The notes: generated from the sequence alone by a model not told the origin. Counted from the stretch's first letter, positions 23,515 to 36,410 are shown. The stretch is 64,000 nucleotides of DNA from Mactromeris polynyma (GCA_032209605.1 JASFXZ010000026.1:6758001-6822000), one strand, 5' to 3'. Program-made: numbers and translations.

Positions 23515-23562
23515 ATTTGACCACAGATTTGACCACAGATTTGACCACAGATTTGACCACAT
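23515..23562. repeat. 12-bp microrepeat, about four copies
   Basis: The unit is TTGACCACAGAT in direct repeat, ending near GACCACATC. It is short and non-coding. A run of (CAGA)n lies nearby at about 23950-23971, and an 8-base G run at about 23886. Confidence 0.8.
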
Positions 23563-24739
23563 CATCTAAACCAGGAAAATGTTGGGTTCTTCATACCATC
23601 TATTAAGGCCAAGCATAAAAAACAATGAATGTTTGTAAGGCTAAAACTATTGAGATAATAACATAAATGGAATTTAAGAGCAAAGATTAATTTGTTACAG
23701 GGAATGCCATGTTCACAAGACAATACCTCCCCACACAGAGCCCAGGGAAACATCAACCTACAAAACACTATACGTGTTAAGCAGGTGTTAAGGCAAACAT
23801 CTATCATTCTATGGGAATAGGGATATACGGAATTGTCTGACTGATTATCAAAAAAAACAATGAAAGTATAGGAGGGGACAACAAAGGGGGGGGGAAGGGA
23901 TGGTATGAAGGGAATACATTACAGGACAAGCTATAAGAAAGCAAATTGGCCACAGACAGACAGACAGACAGTGGGGGATAAACACAAATATTGATTACAT
24001 GTATATCTGGACATGGAATTCAATTCTACAAAGGGAAACAGCGAACTTAATATTTATTTAAAAACACAAATGGAAATATGAGAAACAAAGCAAATCTACA
24101 TAAATATACTATGTAAGGACTAATTTGTGTGATGAAACAGTCAGATACAGATGGACCTTTTATCCAAATACTTGGTATCATCCGAAATAAATATCAGGTC
24201 CCTAATAAATGTTTGTTCTTAATGCACGTCAAATTGAAATGGGTTATTTGAAATTAATGTACTGTTCGAAATAAATTTCGGACCTGATGAATTGGAATGA
24301 ATGAGGTCCGACTGCAGCTAGATAATTGTCATTGATGTAATGTATCAAGTGAAATGAAGTCATAATAACTATGTAGATGATATCGCAAATGCTTACAGCT
24401 TTTTTTGTTAGACAAACACTTCTTTCTCCAGGAGTATACACACTTTGGAGGTTCAGAATGTAAGACTTTGGATGACTCATCCGATGAATGTCCACGGATT
24501 TCGCCTACTATAGCAATTGGCTCTGACGAGCCCCATGCTAAACACAGAAGCTAGGGGAATGTAACATATAGAGATCAGCCCAAGATGATTATAACGCCTA
24601 GAGAAGAAGTTAAAGAAAGCTTAATAAAAACTCAAGCTTATAAAGTAAACAATATGTCTCTCCCAAATCCTGGGGGTGGGGGACACAAATTTCATAAGCA
24701 TGATTCCGCTGCCCCAAAGACTTAAATATTAGTTTATTC

Positions 24740-24830
24740 TTGTATTTAGACTTAATTTGTTCAGTAAGTAGAGTACTCAACAGTCACAGCCACTCTGAAG
24801 GGTGTAGATTCCAACCTAGGTGAGGGGTAA
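24740..24830 (+). repeat. Decayed tRNA-like segment
   Basis: GTTCAGTAAGTAGAGTACTC resembles a tRNA D-arm, and GTAGATTCCAACCTAGG, about 35 nt later, resembles a B box. This is a weak match. It may be the remnant of a tRNA-derived SINE. Confidence 0.3.
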
Positions 24831-25232
24831 ATCTTCCCTCCAGACAATCTGACATAAGACTATACATTTATATAATGACAGGAAATGCAGGGTGCCCAGA
24901 AATTCCAATGCCTTATAGCCAGTCTAAGAACATAACTCATCATAAAGCTAGTTTGCTACAAAAATCATTAACCAAATTAGATGAGGAGTGTGAAAGAATA
25001 ATACATAAACCACTCGCACTACCATTAATTACAGTGTCTGTCCCGTGGATGATTCATTACTGTTTTACTTTCAGTCATGTCAGGATGGTCAGTTTATTAT
25101 CCTACTGGTGGCAAAACTGATGTAGCTCCAATGGTAATTATCACAATACAGAAATTTTGATGCTACAGACAAATATCTTTTTTTTCACAGAACTAATTTA
25201 ATATTATTATAAATAAATATTCCTGGTTACTA

Positions 25233-25394
25233 CAGTACCTCGCTTAAAGACCATCTCAATAATAAGACCACCTCTAAATTAAGAACACAATTATTTTCAA
25301 GTCCATTTTCACTGTCTTGCTCCTATATATCACCTAAATATTAAGACCAGTTTTCCTGGGTCTCAAACCTGGTCTTATTAATGAGGTTTTACTT
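25233..25394. mobile_element. pogo/Tigger-like MITE copy
   Basis: It begins CAGTACCTCGCTTAAAGACC, contains AATAATAAGACCACCTC, and ends GAGGTTTTACT, matching the family typified by 45894-46101. The right end is slightly decayed. Confidence 0.7.
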
Positions 25395-26387
25395 TATAAT
25401 ATACATTTCTTTCCCACCCACATACAAGCATCATGACACAATCAATGTAGTTATTACCATTCAGCCTTTTGGTTTGTCATTAAGGAAGGGTATTATTTAT
25501 TGGACTCACAGATTTGCGGTAGGTCGCTCAAAGTAACATTTCATGTTCGAAATTTGCACTTATATATACCTAGAATTTATCAGATACCCAAAATTTATAT
25601 ATATAGACTGTTAACACACACAATTCACTCCCCCCCCCCATAATGGGCCATTGCAACTCCTCCTAACTTAAACTCACTTCACACATAAGTTGGATCAATA
25701 CCCATCAAAAAATGTTTTGTGCCACTATGTTATGATTGTATACTATAGTTGTCCTGGAAACAGATACACAAAACTTATATAAATAACATTTAAAATTCCC
25801 CCCACCACTTCTCACTACACTAAGATATAGAAATATATTCGACACCAACGTTGTCAGATCAATACCCAACAAAATGTTTACTATTTGTCCAAGTCTCCTT
25901 TGGGAGGTGATTTTCACCACGGTAAGGTACTTAAATTCCAACGATGACATTGTCAGTCTATTGATCCGCTGTAGAGCAAACTCAGCGGAACAAATTTGTC
26001 TATTTTCTCGATGAAACCATTACTGTTCCACGATGTCACTTTATGCTTCGTAAAACTGAAACCTCGTGCCATAGTATCACTCATTTCAAAGCTTTCAATC
26101 AATTGACCAAATTACAGGAGAATAACAACAACATTTGTTTACATAATGGAGTTGTTGTTGTTGACTGTGAATGCACTGTCCTATGAAAAGGACAGTTTAA
26201 TAGCATTAATTAATTTAGTACATCCAAAGTACCTGAATCGCTGTACCGTTTACAGATTAAACAGAATTGCCAACTAGGATTAACATCTAGAAAACATTAT
26301 TTTTGTAGTGTTGATCGTCAGACTGGCATTAATGTATGGAGTGGTTGACCTATACTGTACATGCTGTTGAAGTACCAAACTGAAGGC

Positions 26388-27953
26388 AGAGAGAGGAGCC
26401 CAAGGAGTGGTGTGAGAGGAGCCCAATGAGTGGTGTGAGAGGAGCCCAATGAGTGGTGTGAGAGGAGCCCAAGGAGTGGTGTGAGAGGAGCCCAATGAGT
26501 GGTGTGAGAGGAAACTATGGAGTGGTGTGAGAGGAGCCCAAGGAGTGGTGTGAGAGGAAACCATGGAGTGGTGTGAGAGGAAACCATGGAGTGGTGTGAG
26601 AGGAAACCATGGAGTGGTGTGAGAGGAAACCATGGAGTGGTGTGAGAGGAGCCCAAGGAGTGGTGTGAGAGGAGCCCAAGGAGTGGTGTGAGAGGAGCCC
26701 AATGAGTGGTGTGAGAGGAAACCATGGAGTGGTGTGAGAGAAAACCATGGAGTGGTGTGAGAGGAAACCATGGAGTGGTGTGAGAGGAGCCCAAGGAGTG
26801 GTGTGAGAGGAAACCATGGAGTGGTGTGAGAGGAGCCCAATGAGTGGTGTGAGAGGAAACCATGGAGTGGTGTGAGAGGAGCCCAATGAGTGGTGTGAGA
26901 GGAAACCATGGAGTGGTGTGAGAGAAAACCATGGAGTGGTGTGAGAGGAAACCATGGAGTGGTGTGAGAGGAGCCCAAGGAGTGGTGTGAGAGGAGCCCA
27001 ATGAGTGGTGTGAGAGGAAACCATGGAGTGGTGTGAGAGAAAACCATGGAGTGGTGTGAGAGGAAACCATGGAGTGGTGTGAGAGGAGCCCAAGGAGTGG
27101 TGTGAGAGGAAACCATGGAGTGGTGTGAGAGGAGCCCAATGAGTGGTGTGAGAGGAAACCATGGAGTGGTGTGAGAGGAGCCCAAGGAGTGGTGTGAGAG
27201 GAGCCCAATGAGTGGTGTGAGAGGAAACCATGGAGTGGTGTGAGAGAAAACCATGGAGTGGTGTGAGAGGAAACCATGGAGTGGTGTGAGAGGAAACCAT
27301 GGAGTGGTGTGAGAGGAAACAATGGAGTGGTGTGAGAGGAAACCATGGAGTGGTGTGAGAGAAAACCATGGAGTGGTGTGAGAGGAAACAATGGAGTGGT
27401 GTGAGAGGAAACCATGGAGTGATGTGAGAGGAAGCCATGGAGTGGTGTGAGAGGAAACAATGGAGTGGTGTGAGAGGAGACCATGGAGTGGTGTGAGAGG
27501 AAACAATGGAGTGGTGTGAGAGGAGACCATGGAGTGGTGTGAGAGGAAACAATGGAGTGGTGTGAGAGGAAACAATGGAGTGGTGTGAGAGGAGACCATG
27601 GAGTGGTGTGAGAGGAAACAATGGAGTGGTGTGAGAGGAGACCATGGAGTGGTGTGAGAGGAAACAATGGAGTGGTGTGAGAGGAGACCATGGAGTGGTG
27701 TGAGAGGAAACAATGGAGTGGTGTGAGAGGAAACAATGGATTGGTGTGAGAGGAGACCATGGAGTGGTGTGAGAGGAAACAATGGAGTGGTGTGAGAGGA
27801 GACCATGTAGTGGTGTGAGAGGAAACAATGGAGTGGTGTGAGAGGAAACAATGGAGTGGTGTGAGAGGAGCCCAAGGAGTGGTGTGAGAGGAGCACAAGG
27901 AGTGGTGTGAGAAGAGACTATGGAGTGGTGTGATAGGAGACCATGGAGTGGTG
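26388..27953. repeat. 23-bp minisatellite, about 67 copies
   Basis: The unit reads AGTGGTGTGAGAGGA followed by a variable part: AACCATGG, AACAATGG, GACCATGG, GCCCAAGG or GCCCAATG. The GCCC variants dominate the left half, and the AACA/GACC variants the right half. With period 23 and no stop in three units, all three minus frames are open for 430-590 codons. Those His/Pro/Ser-rich frames are a repeat artefact. The array is strongly G-rich on the plus strand. Confidence 0.97.
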
Positions 27954-28299
27954 ACAGAACGCAAACTCAATAGGCAATGAAAAGTGATGATTTTAGCAGC
28001 ACAATACATCAAGAGACAAGGCATAACATCATTTGAAACACTGTGAGTTATAGACAAACAAGACAATATCATAATCATAAATATCCCTGAAGCTGCCTGC
28101 ATCTAGATCACACAAGAAGATTGAGTATAACAGTCAATTTAAAAGCATCTCATTCTATTGTAAATCACCTCAGAGACAAGAAACAACCTTTCAATAAATG
28201 CAACATCAAACATAGATTATCATCAAGCGCCATTTACATTAAGTACTCATAAACAGCACTCTGCTTAACCTGTCTTATCACCTATAAATAACATTGATT

Positions 28300-29239
28300 T
28301 AAATAGGCTGTGTTTACTTTTTGTCTACAGAACTAACATAATGCTTTACAGCCGACCAATTTCAAGAGGTGAATGTGAAACTGGTCTTATCAATCACAGG
28401 GCGCTAGAAATCAACTATCCCCACTTCCTGAACTTGTCTAATGCTGAATTGGGCTACCAACGGTTGAGTTGAAGTTAGTCACGGACAAGTCTATTTTTAA
28501 AGCTAACCATCATTAACAATTATTGTTTAGTTGAAAGTCAAACCTTAGAATCCCACAAACATATACATGTGATTATTAATTTTAGATTGTGGAGCTATAT
28601 ATCATTGTGTATGTTTATTTGTACACTAAATTGACCGATATTGTCGGACAACTAGCTTCCTATGTCGGACAAGTCAAATTTTACATTTGTTACATTTCCA
28701 ATGGTCCGGGACAAGTGCCTTTGAAAACTTTCTAGAGCTCTAAATCTATAGAAATCTTGGATTTTCACCCCTCAAATTACATTTCTTATTTCATAATATG
28801 AAGTGCAATTCAACTTAAAATTAGTTTTCCCTTCACTTAATTCCTTCAATTATGTTGGAATGTTCCCCCCCCCCAGATGAAATGCTCCATATAAATTTCA
28901 TGACTCCCCCCCCCCCCCAAAAAAAACACCCCGCTATTTTGATGGTATGATTCACCTCCTGACTTAATTACCTTTCACATCATGAGAATTGTATGTTGTA
29001 AGGTAGTGGATCTGTCTATTGCAGAAACAAAGGTAAATCTAAATATCTTACTAATTTTGTGGGGGTGCCAAAATGTAACCCAAAGAAAAAACTTTTAACT
29101 GAATGAATGACTGATAACAAAGACGCAATATTCTCAAGTTTAACCTCATAATGATAGATAATAAAAAACCCAGTTAAATTCTAAAAAAAAGACACTTCAT
29201 TAGCAGGCTACATTGAGTATACATTACAGATTCATAGTA
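28300..29239. other. No gene recognised; homopolymer tracts
   Basis: C runs occur near 28865-28874 and 28915-28928. Sequence motifs TATTGTCGGACAACTAG and TATGTCGGACAAGT repeat at about 28638-28672. No coding or element boundary could be defined. Confidence 0.4.
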
Positions 29240-29398
29240 CAGAAAAAAACTCACTTAAAGAAAACCTCAACAATAAGACCACCCCAATATCAAGAACACA
29301 ATTTTCAGGTCCATTTTCACTCTTTATTTGACCTCAATATTAAGACCACCTTAATGATAAGACCAGTTTTCAAGAGTCTTATTATTGAGGGTTTACTG
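29240..29398. mobile_element. pogo/Tigger-like MITE copy
   Basis: It begins CAGAAAAAAACTCACTTAAA, contains CAACAATAAGACCACC, and ends GAGGGTTTACTG followed by TA. It matches the dispersed family and sits immediately upstream of the 75-bp minisatellite. Confidence 0.7.
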
Positions 29399-29514
29399 TA
29401 CCCCAAACCAATAGTTACCTAAGCTATGGAAGTAGCATTTCAGTTTACATTTTCAAGAAATTCTGGACATAAGCATTTGAAACTCTCTAATCCCTTTTTT
29501 CCAACCAAGGTTTC

Positions 29515-31688
29515 CGATAAAAGATCACCAGTATGTGTGTCAGGAAATTTTGTTACATTCTGGTTTCTGTTAACAAACATTTAGAATTACCATAAAAGAT
29601 CACCAGTATGTGTGTCAGGGAATTTTGTTACATTCTGGTTTCTGTTAACAAACATTTAGAAATACCATAAAAGATCACCAGTATGTGTGTCAGGAAATTT
29701 TGTTACATTCTGGTTTCTGTTAACAAACATTTAGAATTACCATAAAAGATCACCAGTATGTGTGTCAGGGAATTTTGTTACATTCTGGTTTCTGTTAACA
29801 AACATTTAGAATTACCATAAAAGATCACCTGAGTGAGTATGTGTGTCAGGGAATTTGTTACATTCTGGTTTCTGTTAACAAACATTTAGAATTACCATAA
29901 AAGATCACCAGTATGTGTGTCAGGGAATTTGTTACATTCTGGTTTCTGTTAACAAACATTTAGAATTACCATAAAAGATCACCAGTATGTGTGTCAGGGA
30001 ATTTTGTTACATTCTGGTTTCTGTTAACAAACATTTAGAATTACCATAAAAGATCACCAGTATGTGTGTCAGGGAATTTTGTTACATTCTGGTTTCTGTT
30101 AACAAACATTTAGAATTACCATAAAAGATCACCAGTATGTGTGTCAGGGAATTTTGTTACATTCTGGTTTCTGTTAACAAACATTTAGAAATACCATAAA
30201 AGATCACCAGTATGTGTGTCAGGGAATTTTGTTACATTCTGGTTTCTGTTAACAAACATTTAGAATTACCATAAAAGATCACCAGTATGTGTGTCAGGGA
30301 ATTTTGTTACATTCTGGTTTCTGTTAACAAACATTTAGAATTACCATAAAAGATCACCAGTATGTGTGTCAGGGAATTTTGTTACATTCTGGTTTCTGTT
30401 AACATACATTTAGAATTACCATAAAAGATCACCAGTATGTGTGTCAGGGAATTTTGTTACATTCTGGTTTCTGTTAACAAACATTTAGAATTACCATAAA
30501 AGATCACCAGTATGTGTGTCAGGGAATTTTGTTACATTCTGGTTTCTGTTAACAAACATTTAGAAATACCATAAAAGATCACCAGTATGTGTGTCAGGGA
30601 ATTTTGTTACATTCTGGTTTCTGTTAACAAACATTTAGAATTACCATAAAAGATCACCAGTATGTGTGTCAGGGAATTTTGTTACATTCTGGTTTCTGTT
30701 AACAAACATTTAGAATTACCATAAAAGATCACCAGTATGTGTGTCAGGGAATTTTGTTACATTCTGGTTTCTGTTAACAAACATTTAGAATTACCATAAA
30801 AGATCACCAGTATGTGTGTCAGGGAATTTGTTACACTCTGGTTTCTGTTAACAAACATTTAGAATTACCATAAAAGATCACCAGTATGTGTGTCAGGGAA
30901 TTTTGTTACATTCTGGTTTCTGTTAACAAACATTTAGAAATACCATAAAAGATCACCAGTATGTGTGTCAGGGAATTTTGTTACATTCTGGTTTCTGTTA
31001 ACAAACATTTAGAATTACCATAAAAGATCACCAGTATGTGTGTCAGGGAATTTGTTACATTCTGGTTTCTGTTAACAAACATTTAGAATTACCATAAAAG
31101 ATCACCAGTATGTGTGTCAGGGAATTTTGTTACATTCTGGTTTCTGTTAACAAACATTTAGAATTACCATAAAAGATCACCAGTATGTGTGTCAGGGAAT
31201 TTTGTTACATTCTGGTTTCTGTTAACAAACATTTAGAAATACCATAAAAGATCACCAGTATGTGTGTCAGGGAATTTTGTTACATTCTGGTTTCTGTTAA
31301 CAAACATTTAGAAATACCATAAAAGATCACCAGTATGTGTGTCAGGGAATTTTGTTACATTCTGGTTTCTGTTAACAAACATTTAGAAATACAATAAAGG
31401 ATCACCAGTATGTGTGTCAGGGAATTTGTTACACTCTGGTTTCTGTTAACAAACATTTAGAATTACCATAAAAGATCACCAGTATGTGTGTCAGGGAATT
31501 TGTTACATTCTGGTTTCTGTTAACAAACATTTAGAAATACAATAAAAGATCACCAGTATGTGTGTCAGGGAATTTGTTACACTCTGGTTTCTGTTAACAA
31601 ACATTTAGAAATACAATAAAAGATCACCAGTATGTGTGTCAGGGAATTTGTTACACTCTGGTTTCTGTTAACAAACATTTAGAAATAC
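29515..31688. repeat. 75-bp minisatellite, about 29 copies
   Basis: Period is 75 bp (74 in units with one fewer T in AATTTTGTT). Units run from AAAAGATCACCAGTATGTGT through ACATTCTGGTTTCTGTTAAC to AACATTTAGAA. Variation is low and clustered: AATTACC versus AATACC, CATTCTGG versus CACTCTGG, and AATACAAT units concentrated at the right end. The array starts and ends abruptly. Confidence 0.97.
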
Positions 31689-32594
31689 TGTCTTGCCAAA
31701 CATCCATCAAAATTAATTTCCCAAGAATAACAGTAATCTACAATTATTTCAACCAGAAATTTCTCACCAAGACAAGAATTAGCCACATCTGGGAGGAAAA
31801 GTGTGACATGTCAGAAACACTTATGCATGGATCAATTTTTTGGGAAGGCGAAATTAATCTGATCAGAGTGCTCTCTCACCATGGAGTCCAGAAATATTAT
31901 CACTCAAGGTGTCACTTCTTGATTCAGTGACACATCTTCAATTTCCTATGGTGACTGGGAGTTTTATATATTACGTTCCAACACCAAATCTATATTGGTT
32001 AACCCCTCCCCCTCCCTCGCTGGAGTACACAACCGTACTCATACAATTATACCCCACCACATAACTTTAAACCAAAAATAGGATTAAAAACCATTACAAA
32101 TAGGCTAGAAAGGTTTTCAAAGCAAGTTCTACTAAATTTTCCTCATAAATAATCAATCGATCAATAAAGATTCCCCATGCACTTGTGTTATCTTCAAAAA
32201 GTTCATCTTCTTTTCTTTGATACATACATTATCTTCCTTCCTAAACACAGCTTCACATATTATAAAATATCCAGAATCTTCATATAGCATGCTTAATTCC
32301 AAATAAGGTTATTTAAATGAGCGCTGCAATGGGACTTACAACCTCTCCTGTAATTGATGTCATTTCAAGAAAACGCAACATGTGATGTCACTATTTGCAA
32401 GCAGGAAACAATATTTACTCAATATGGTCTCTTCGTTTTCATATTGCCATATGGGGCATATATTGCTTACTGTCAGTACATGGTGACGTCACATGTGAGG
32501 TTTTCTTGAAATTATGTTATTTGAAGCAGAGGTTGAAAATCGTACAGCGGTGCTCAAATAGATTTTCACAGAAATCGTTAAAACAAGTCAGTAC

Positions 32595-32716
32595 CTTCTG
32601 CGGTCTGGGATGGTGCCAGAGTGTTGGACACTGCTATGCTGACTGGAATCTCCATCTGTCACCACGGCAACGGATCCAACACTAGACTGGTCTCAAGTCT
32701 ACATGGCAAACTAAAT
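32595..32716 (-). CDS. Candidate alternative CAMTA first coding exon B with 5'UTR
   Basis: On the minus strand a segment bounded by acceptor CTTTCATTTCAG and donor GTACTG carries an ATG at 32655. It encodes 20 residues (MEIPVSIAVSNTLAPSQTAE) plus one G. That is the same phase as candidate exon A, so it can splice to the 17593 exon. An in-frame TGA lies two codons upstream of the ATG, so the segment 32656-32716 would be 5'UTR. A start-stop ATGTAG sits in that UTR. An upstream non-coding exon would be needed because an acceptor is present. No homology was recognised. Confidence 0.45.
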
Positions 32717-33464
32717 CTGAAATGAAAGCAAAACATTAAAATCAGTCCAAATGTGATGAGTAGATGTGTACTGGTTCTTCAGTTTCCAATACAAGGATGG
32801 GTACAGATCTTAAACATACCAGTTAAATCATTTTATAATAACTTGAGGGAGGGGTTTAAATCACCTGACTTCTAAGGCTTTAACAAATTGAGTTGGAATG
32901 GACCGCCCTTTGATGAGGTTGAACTTCACAATCCCGGAATTGGGTAAAATTATCGTTCTTTTCATACATTTATATATAAATTACTTTTCATACATTTATA
33001 TATAAGAGACACTGGTAAAATTTGATTTATCAGGATTTTATTTGGTGGGGGAAACATTTGTGACGATTTTTCAAGGCCTTCTATAAACTATGGCATGAAA
33101 GCAGTGATCAAGAGTGATTCAACATGCAGTAACCTTGATGTGAAAGCATTATAAAAGGATATATTAATGAACCGAACAAGCACACAATCTGGATTTAATA
33201 AGTAACACTAGTTTTGTATTATTATTGTTATAGGATTTAAACCATAAATCAGAGATCAAAGTAAGTAAATGTAGGACATTAGACAGCTGTAATCAAACAC
33301 AAACACCATCTTCCTAACAAGTGTGCACATCAAACGAAATTACATTTAATATAGAATAAAAGAGCAAGACCATATATAAATCTTTTAGAACGTATACACA
33401 GCTATCAAAACCTACAGCATTACTCATACTTAGTAATATATACAGCGCAAACTCTCCCAGGGAA

Positions 33465-33700
33465 AGAGATAATAACGGATACTTACACTTGGCACTCAAA
33501 TTACAATATTTACTCTTATTGGATTTGAGGGGGAAAATGTATGAAAATGTCAAATGAAGTGCTGAATATCGATATTCTTTTGGCCCATTTTCTTTGGGAG
33601 TTTATGGTAATTATATAATAGGAGAATATATATATAGGAGAATTTATTTGACTTGAGTGCCACACTCCACATTCAGACTTGATAATTTCATTTAAAATCT
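33465..33700. repeat. Dispersed repeat family 4, copy 1
   Basis: Shared with 39725-39955: TTTACTCTTATT, GAAAATG.ATGA.AATGTCAAATG, and GAGTGCCACACTCCAC with TCAGA near the right end. Possible inverted ends are TTGGCACTCAAAT and ACTTGAGTGCCA. Non-coding. Confidence 0.6.
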
Positions 33701-34419
33701 CGTTACCAGTCTTTGTTTCTGATTTAACAAATCAAAACATCATGTTTCTTCGTTATTTTGACGGTGCTGTTAATTTTATTCGGCCAAGTGAAAGTGAATT
33801 CGGGCAAGTTGAAATTGCAAGCTGTCTGCCTGAATGGGCAAGTCCTTCAAAAAAATTATATTGAACACTGGACACCCCTGGGTGTTGCACGTTGCACGAT
33901 GCACGATGAGAGATTTGTTGAGGAGAGAGCCACTCTAGCGAGGTTGCACTGTAAATTGTACCAGTCATACATACACAATAAAAAAGTGATAATAAAAATG
34001 TGTGGTAAGAACTTTATCTATCACAAACAAACAGTATAAAAATGCCAAGTGGAATTAATATATTTTTTTATCTAATTATTATTAAGTAAATAATACTTTG
34101 AAGTTAAAATCAAACATGGTTATCTTTTATTGAAATGTGGGTGGGTATGTCATTGTGGGTATTGAATTATTGGTTCATGCAAATTAAACATGAACATAGC
34201 GATTACATTAAGATTTCTTATCAGTTTTAAACGCCATTTTGCAACATTTTTCCAAATATACATGTATGCCAGTCAGTTGACTTACCAGTTTTCCTAGAAT
34301 TAATTATCAACCAGTACAGACTTACTCTTCCCAAAAGCTGCTAATCACTTCCCCACATGAATCAGTGTTAATTGAAAAATGACCCTAGCCAATATGTCAC
34401 CAAGGGACATGACCAGTCT

Positions 34420-34489
34420 GCATCACTCAGGAATCGAACCCGGACATCCTAGGTAAGAGGACTATACCACCTGATCTAACCAGTCGGCA
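34420..34489 (-). repeat. tRNA-like sequence with possible UAC anticodon
   Basis: About 70 nt reading GCCGACTGGTTAGATCAGGT, then an anticodon arm GTCCT-CTTACCT-AGGAT with a five-pair stem and loop anticodon TAC. A B box GGGTTCGATTCC follows. The acceptor and T stems pair poorly, so I read it as a SINE head or tRNA pseudogene, not a working tRNA-Val. Confidence 0.5.
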
Positions 34490-34504
34490 CTTTTAGATTT
34501 TTAT

Positions 34505-34935
34505 TAGGGATGTAAACGAATGGCAATTTTGGTATTTTAATATTCGGCCAATTTTCTGAACGAACATTCGAACATTCATCCTTCTTATTTAATAATAATA
34601 TATTTGAAATTTGAAGTTTACCTTTTATATGCTTATCTGTTTCGTGTTTTAAACTGATCACTCAAGTGGTTAAAATCCCCAGAATTACTAATAATTTCAA
34701 GGCCCAAGTGTTTAAGATGTCTCTCTTGACCACAAATGTATAACATGACATGTCAATTAACACATGTAGATATTATTTTCACCAGTAGAATGACATTCAA
34801 TGTGATAATACCCTTTGATGAAATTTAATACACTTGCATTCAGCTTTTATATTGAAAATACACATTTTATCGAATATTCGAATTCCGAATCAGTAATTGA
34901 ATATTCGGATGTACTAATGAATATTCGACTATAAT
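34505..34935. mobile_element. hAT-like non-autonomous element, family B copy 1
   Basis: It begins TAGGGATGTAAACGAATGGC and ends in a region of ATTCGAATTCCGAATCAGTA and ATTCGACTATA. Together with 53878-54295 it defines a dispersed family of about 420 bp. The TAGGGATGT start is a common hAT-type terminus. No transposase is present. Confidence 0.65.
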
Positions 34936-36215
34936 GCAATCTATCATGAATGGTTTATTGAATTTACTTCAAAATAATCAGATATTATAAGTCATAAAGT
35001 TCATGAATTCTGTGATTCATGATTTCTGGGAATTCATTAAGTTCATGAACTGTCTAATTTGTTGGTAATGCACATTCATAAATTCTCAATGTATTATGGC
35101 ATGCTTTCTGCAGCATATGGCTGTACTTTTAGTCGAGGAATACTGGTAAGAAGTCCAACTCCCGATCAGAAGGTCAATCAGTCTATATACTAGTACTAGA
35201 ATTGTTCAATAAGAAGATTGAAACTGGGTTCTAGGTTGAGAATTTGGTGTAAAACTACAGTGACTCAGTTCTGGTATACATGAATCAGTTGCATTAACAT
35301 CAGATTATGCACCAGATCCAGAGGTATAGCCAGAGCTGGTAGAATGTGTACGCTAACAATCTACGGGGTATAAGGGCATAATACCCTGGAACATTCGTGG
35401 TGCAATCGCGTAACATTTTCACAAGCAATACAGTAAATTTTGAAGCATTATACATTCAGAAAATTTATACCCTAAACTGCATACAAATGCTCAACTGTTA
35501 GATATTGCACATTTTTCTATTTTAGATAATGGCATATATTATGCTATGCACCTGAATTCTCATTGTATGATCCTAATTGATGGAGAGATTTATTGTATAC
35601 TAACAGTAACAGTCACCATACAGTGTTATCTAATGAATGAATGAGTGACATTGACATTATAAGGTACAACTTTGATGTCACAACAGATGCCGGGGGGGGG
35701 GGGGGGGGGGATACATTTTCTCAATTTGAATTTCTTTCACAGGCAGTTAATATAAATAGATGCAGCAATTAACTAATCACTACTTGCTTTACTTTCATTC
35801 CTAATAATTTGCTGTAATTTCTCGACTTTCCCCTAAATTCTTAGTTTAATACGCACAAATTCTCAATTTGAAGAGTATGGGTCATCTTCCCAAAATAGCC
35901 AAAAAAACTTTGAGATGGACAGAATTTCTCTGTGTTTTTAAACAGCTACTACTTTCATAGTTGGAGAAAAATATCTTTCTTTTTGCTGTTAAAATTTCCA
36001 ACTCATTCCAATTCAAGCATCAGAATCAAACCTGAACAAGAGTATGCATGAATTTCATGAAACCTGCATGACTGTAGCCAATTATAAATCAGGGATTTTC
36101 AACTAATCCCTAGCATTCCACATCATAATCCATCAGCATGTCGGCTTGAAGTTTGCAGAAAGTTTTTACAAAAACCCATAAATACCTCAATTAATACTTC
36201 ACAAAAAACAAATTA

Positions 36216-36410
36216 CAGTAAAACCTCAATAATACAATCACCCTTGGGACCTTTGAAAACTGGTCTTGTTATTGAGGTGATCTTAATATTGAGGTTGAAT
36301 AATGAGCAAAATAGTGAAAACTGACTTGAAATTTGTGTTCTTAATTTTGAGGTGGTCTTATTATTGAGGTGGTCTTATCATTGAGGTGGTCTTCAAGTGG
36401 GGTTATACTG
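36216..36410. mobile_element. pogo/Tigger-like MITE copy
   Basis: It begins CAGTAAAACCTCAATAATAC and ends GGGGTTATACTG, flanked by TA. It includes the internal GAGGTGGTCTTATTATTGAG typical of the family, with one extra internal duplication. Confidence 0.75.

Larger units (their letters stand above)
32717..36215. other. No gene recognised; mixed repeats
   Basis: Beyond the repeats listed separately (33465-33700, 34420-34489, 34505-34935), a 19-base G run occupies 35692-35710. A duplicated TTTTCATACATTTATATATA lies at about 32958-33004. No exon-like segments are apparent. Confidence 0.4.

Noticed and set aside
26280..28102. Three overlapping minus-strand frames of 437-594 codons
   Set aside because: They are the three readings of a stop-free 23-bp tandem repeat whose period is not a multiple of three. 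No start context, splice sites or domain.
29515..31688. CRISPR-like appearance of regularly spaced repeats
   Set aside because: The whole 75-bp unit is repeated, with no variable spacers, and the DNA is clearly eukaryotic.
32395..32685. 96-codon plus frame
   Set aside because: It is the antisense shadow of candidate CAMTA exon B, which has matching splice signals on the minus strand.
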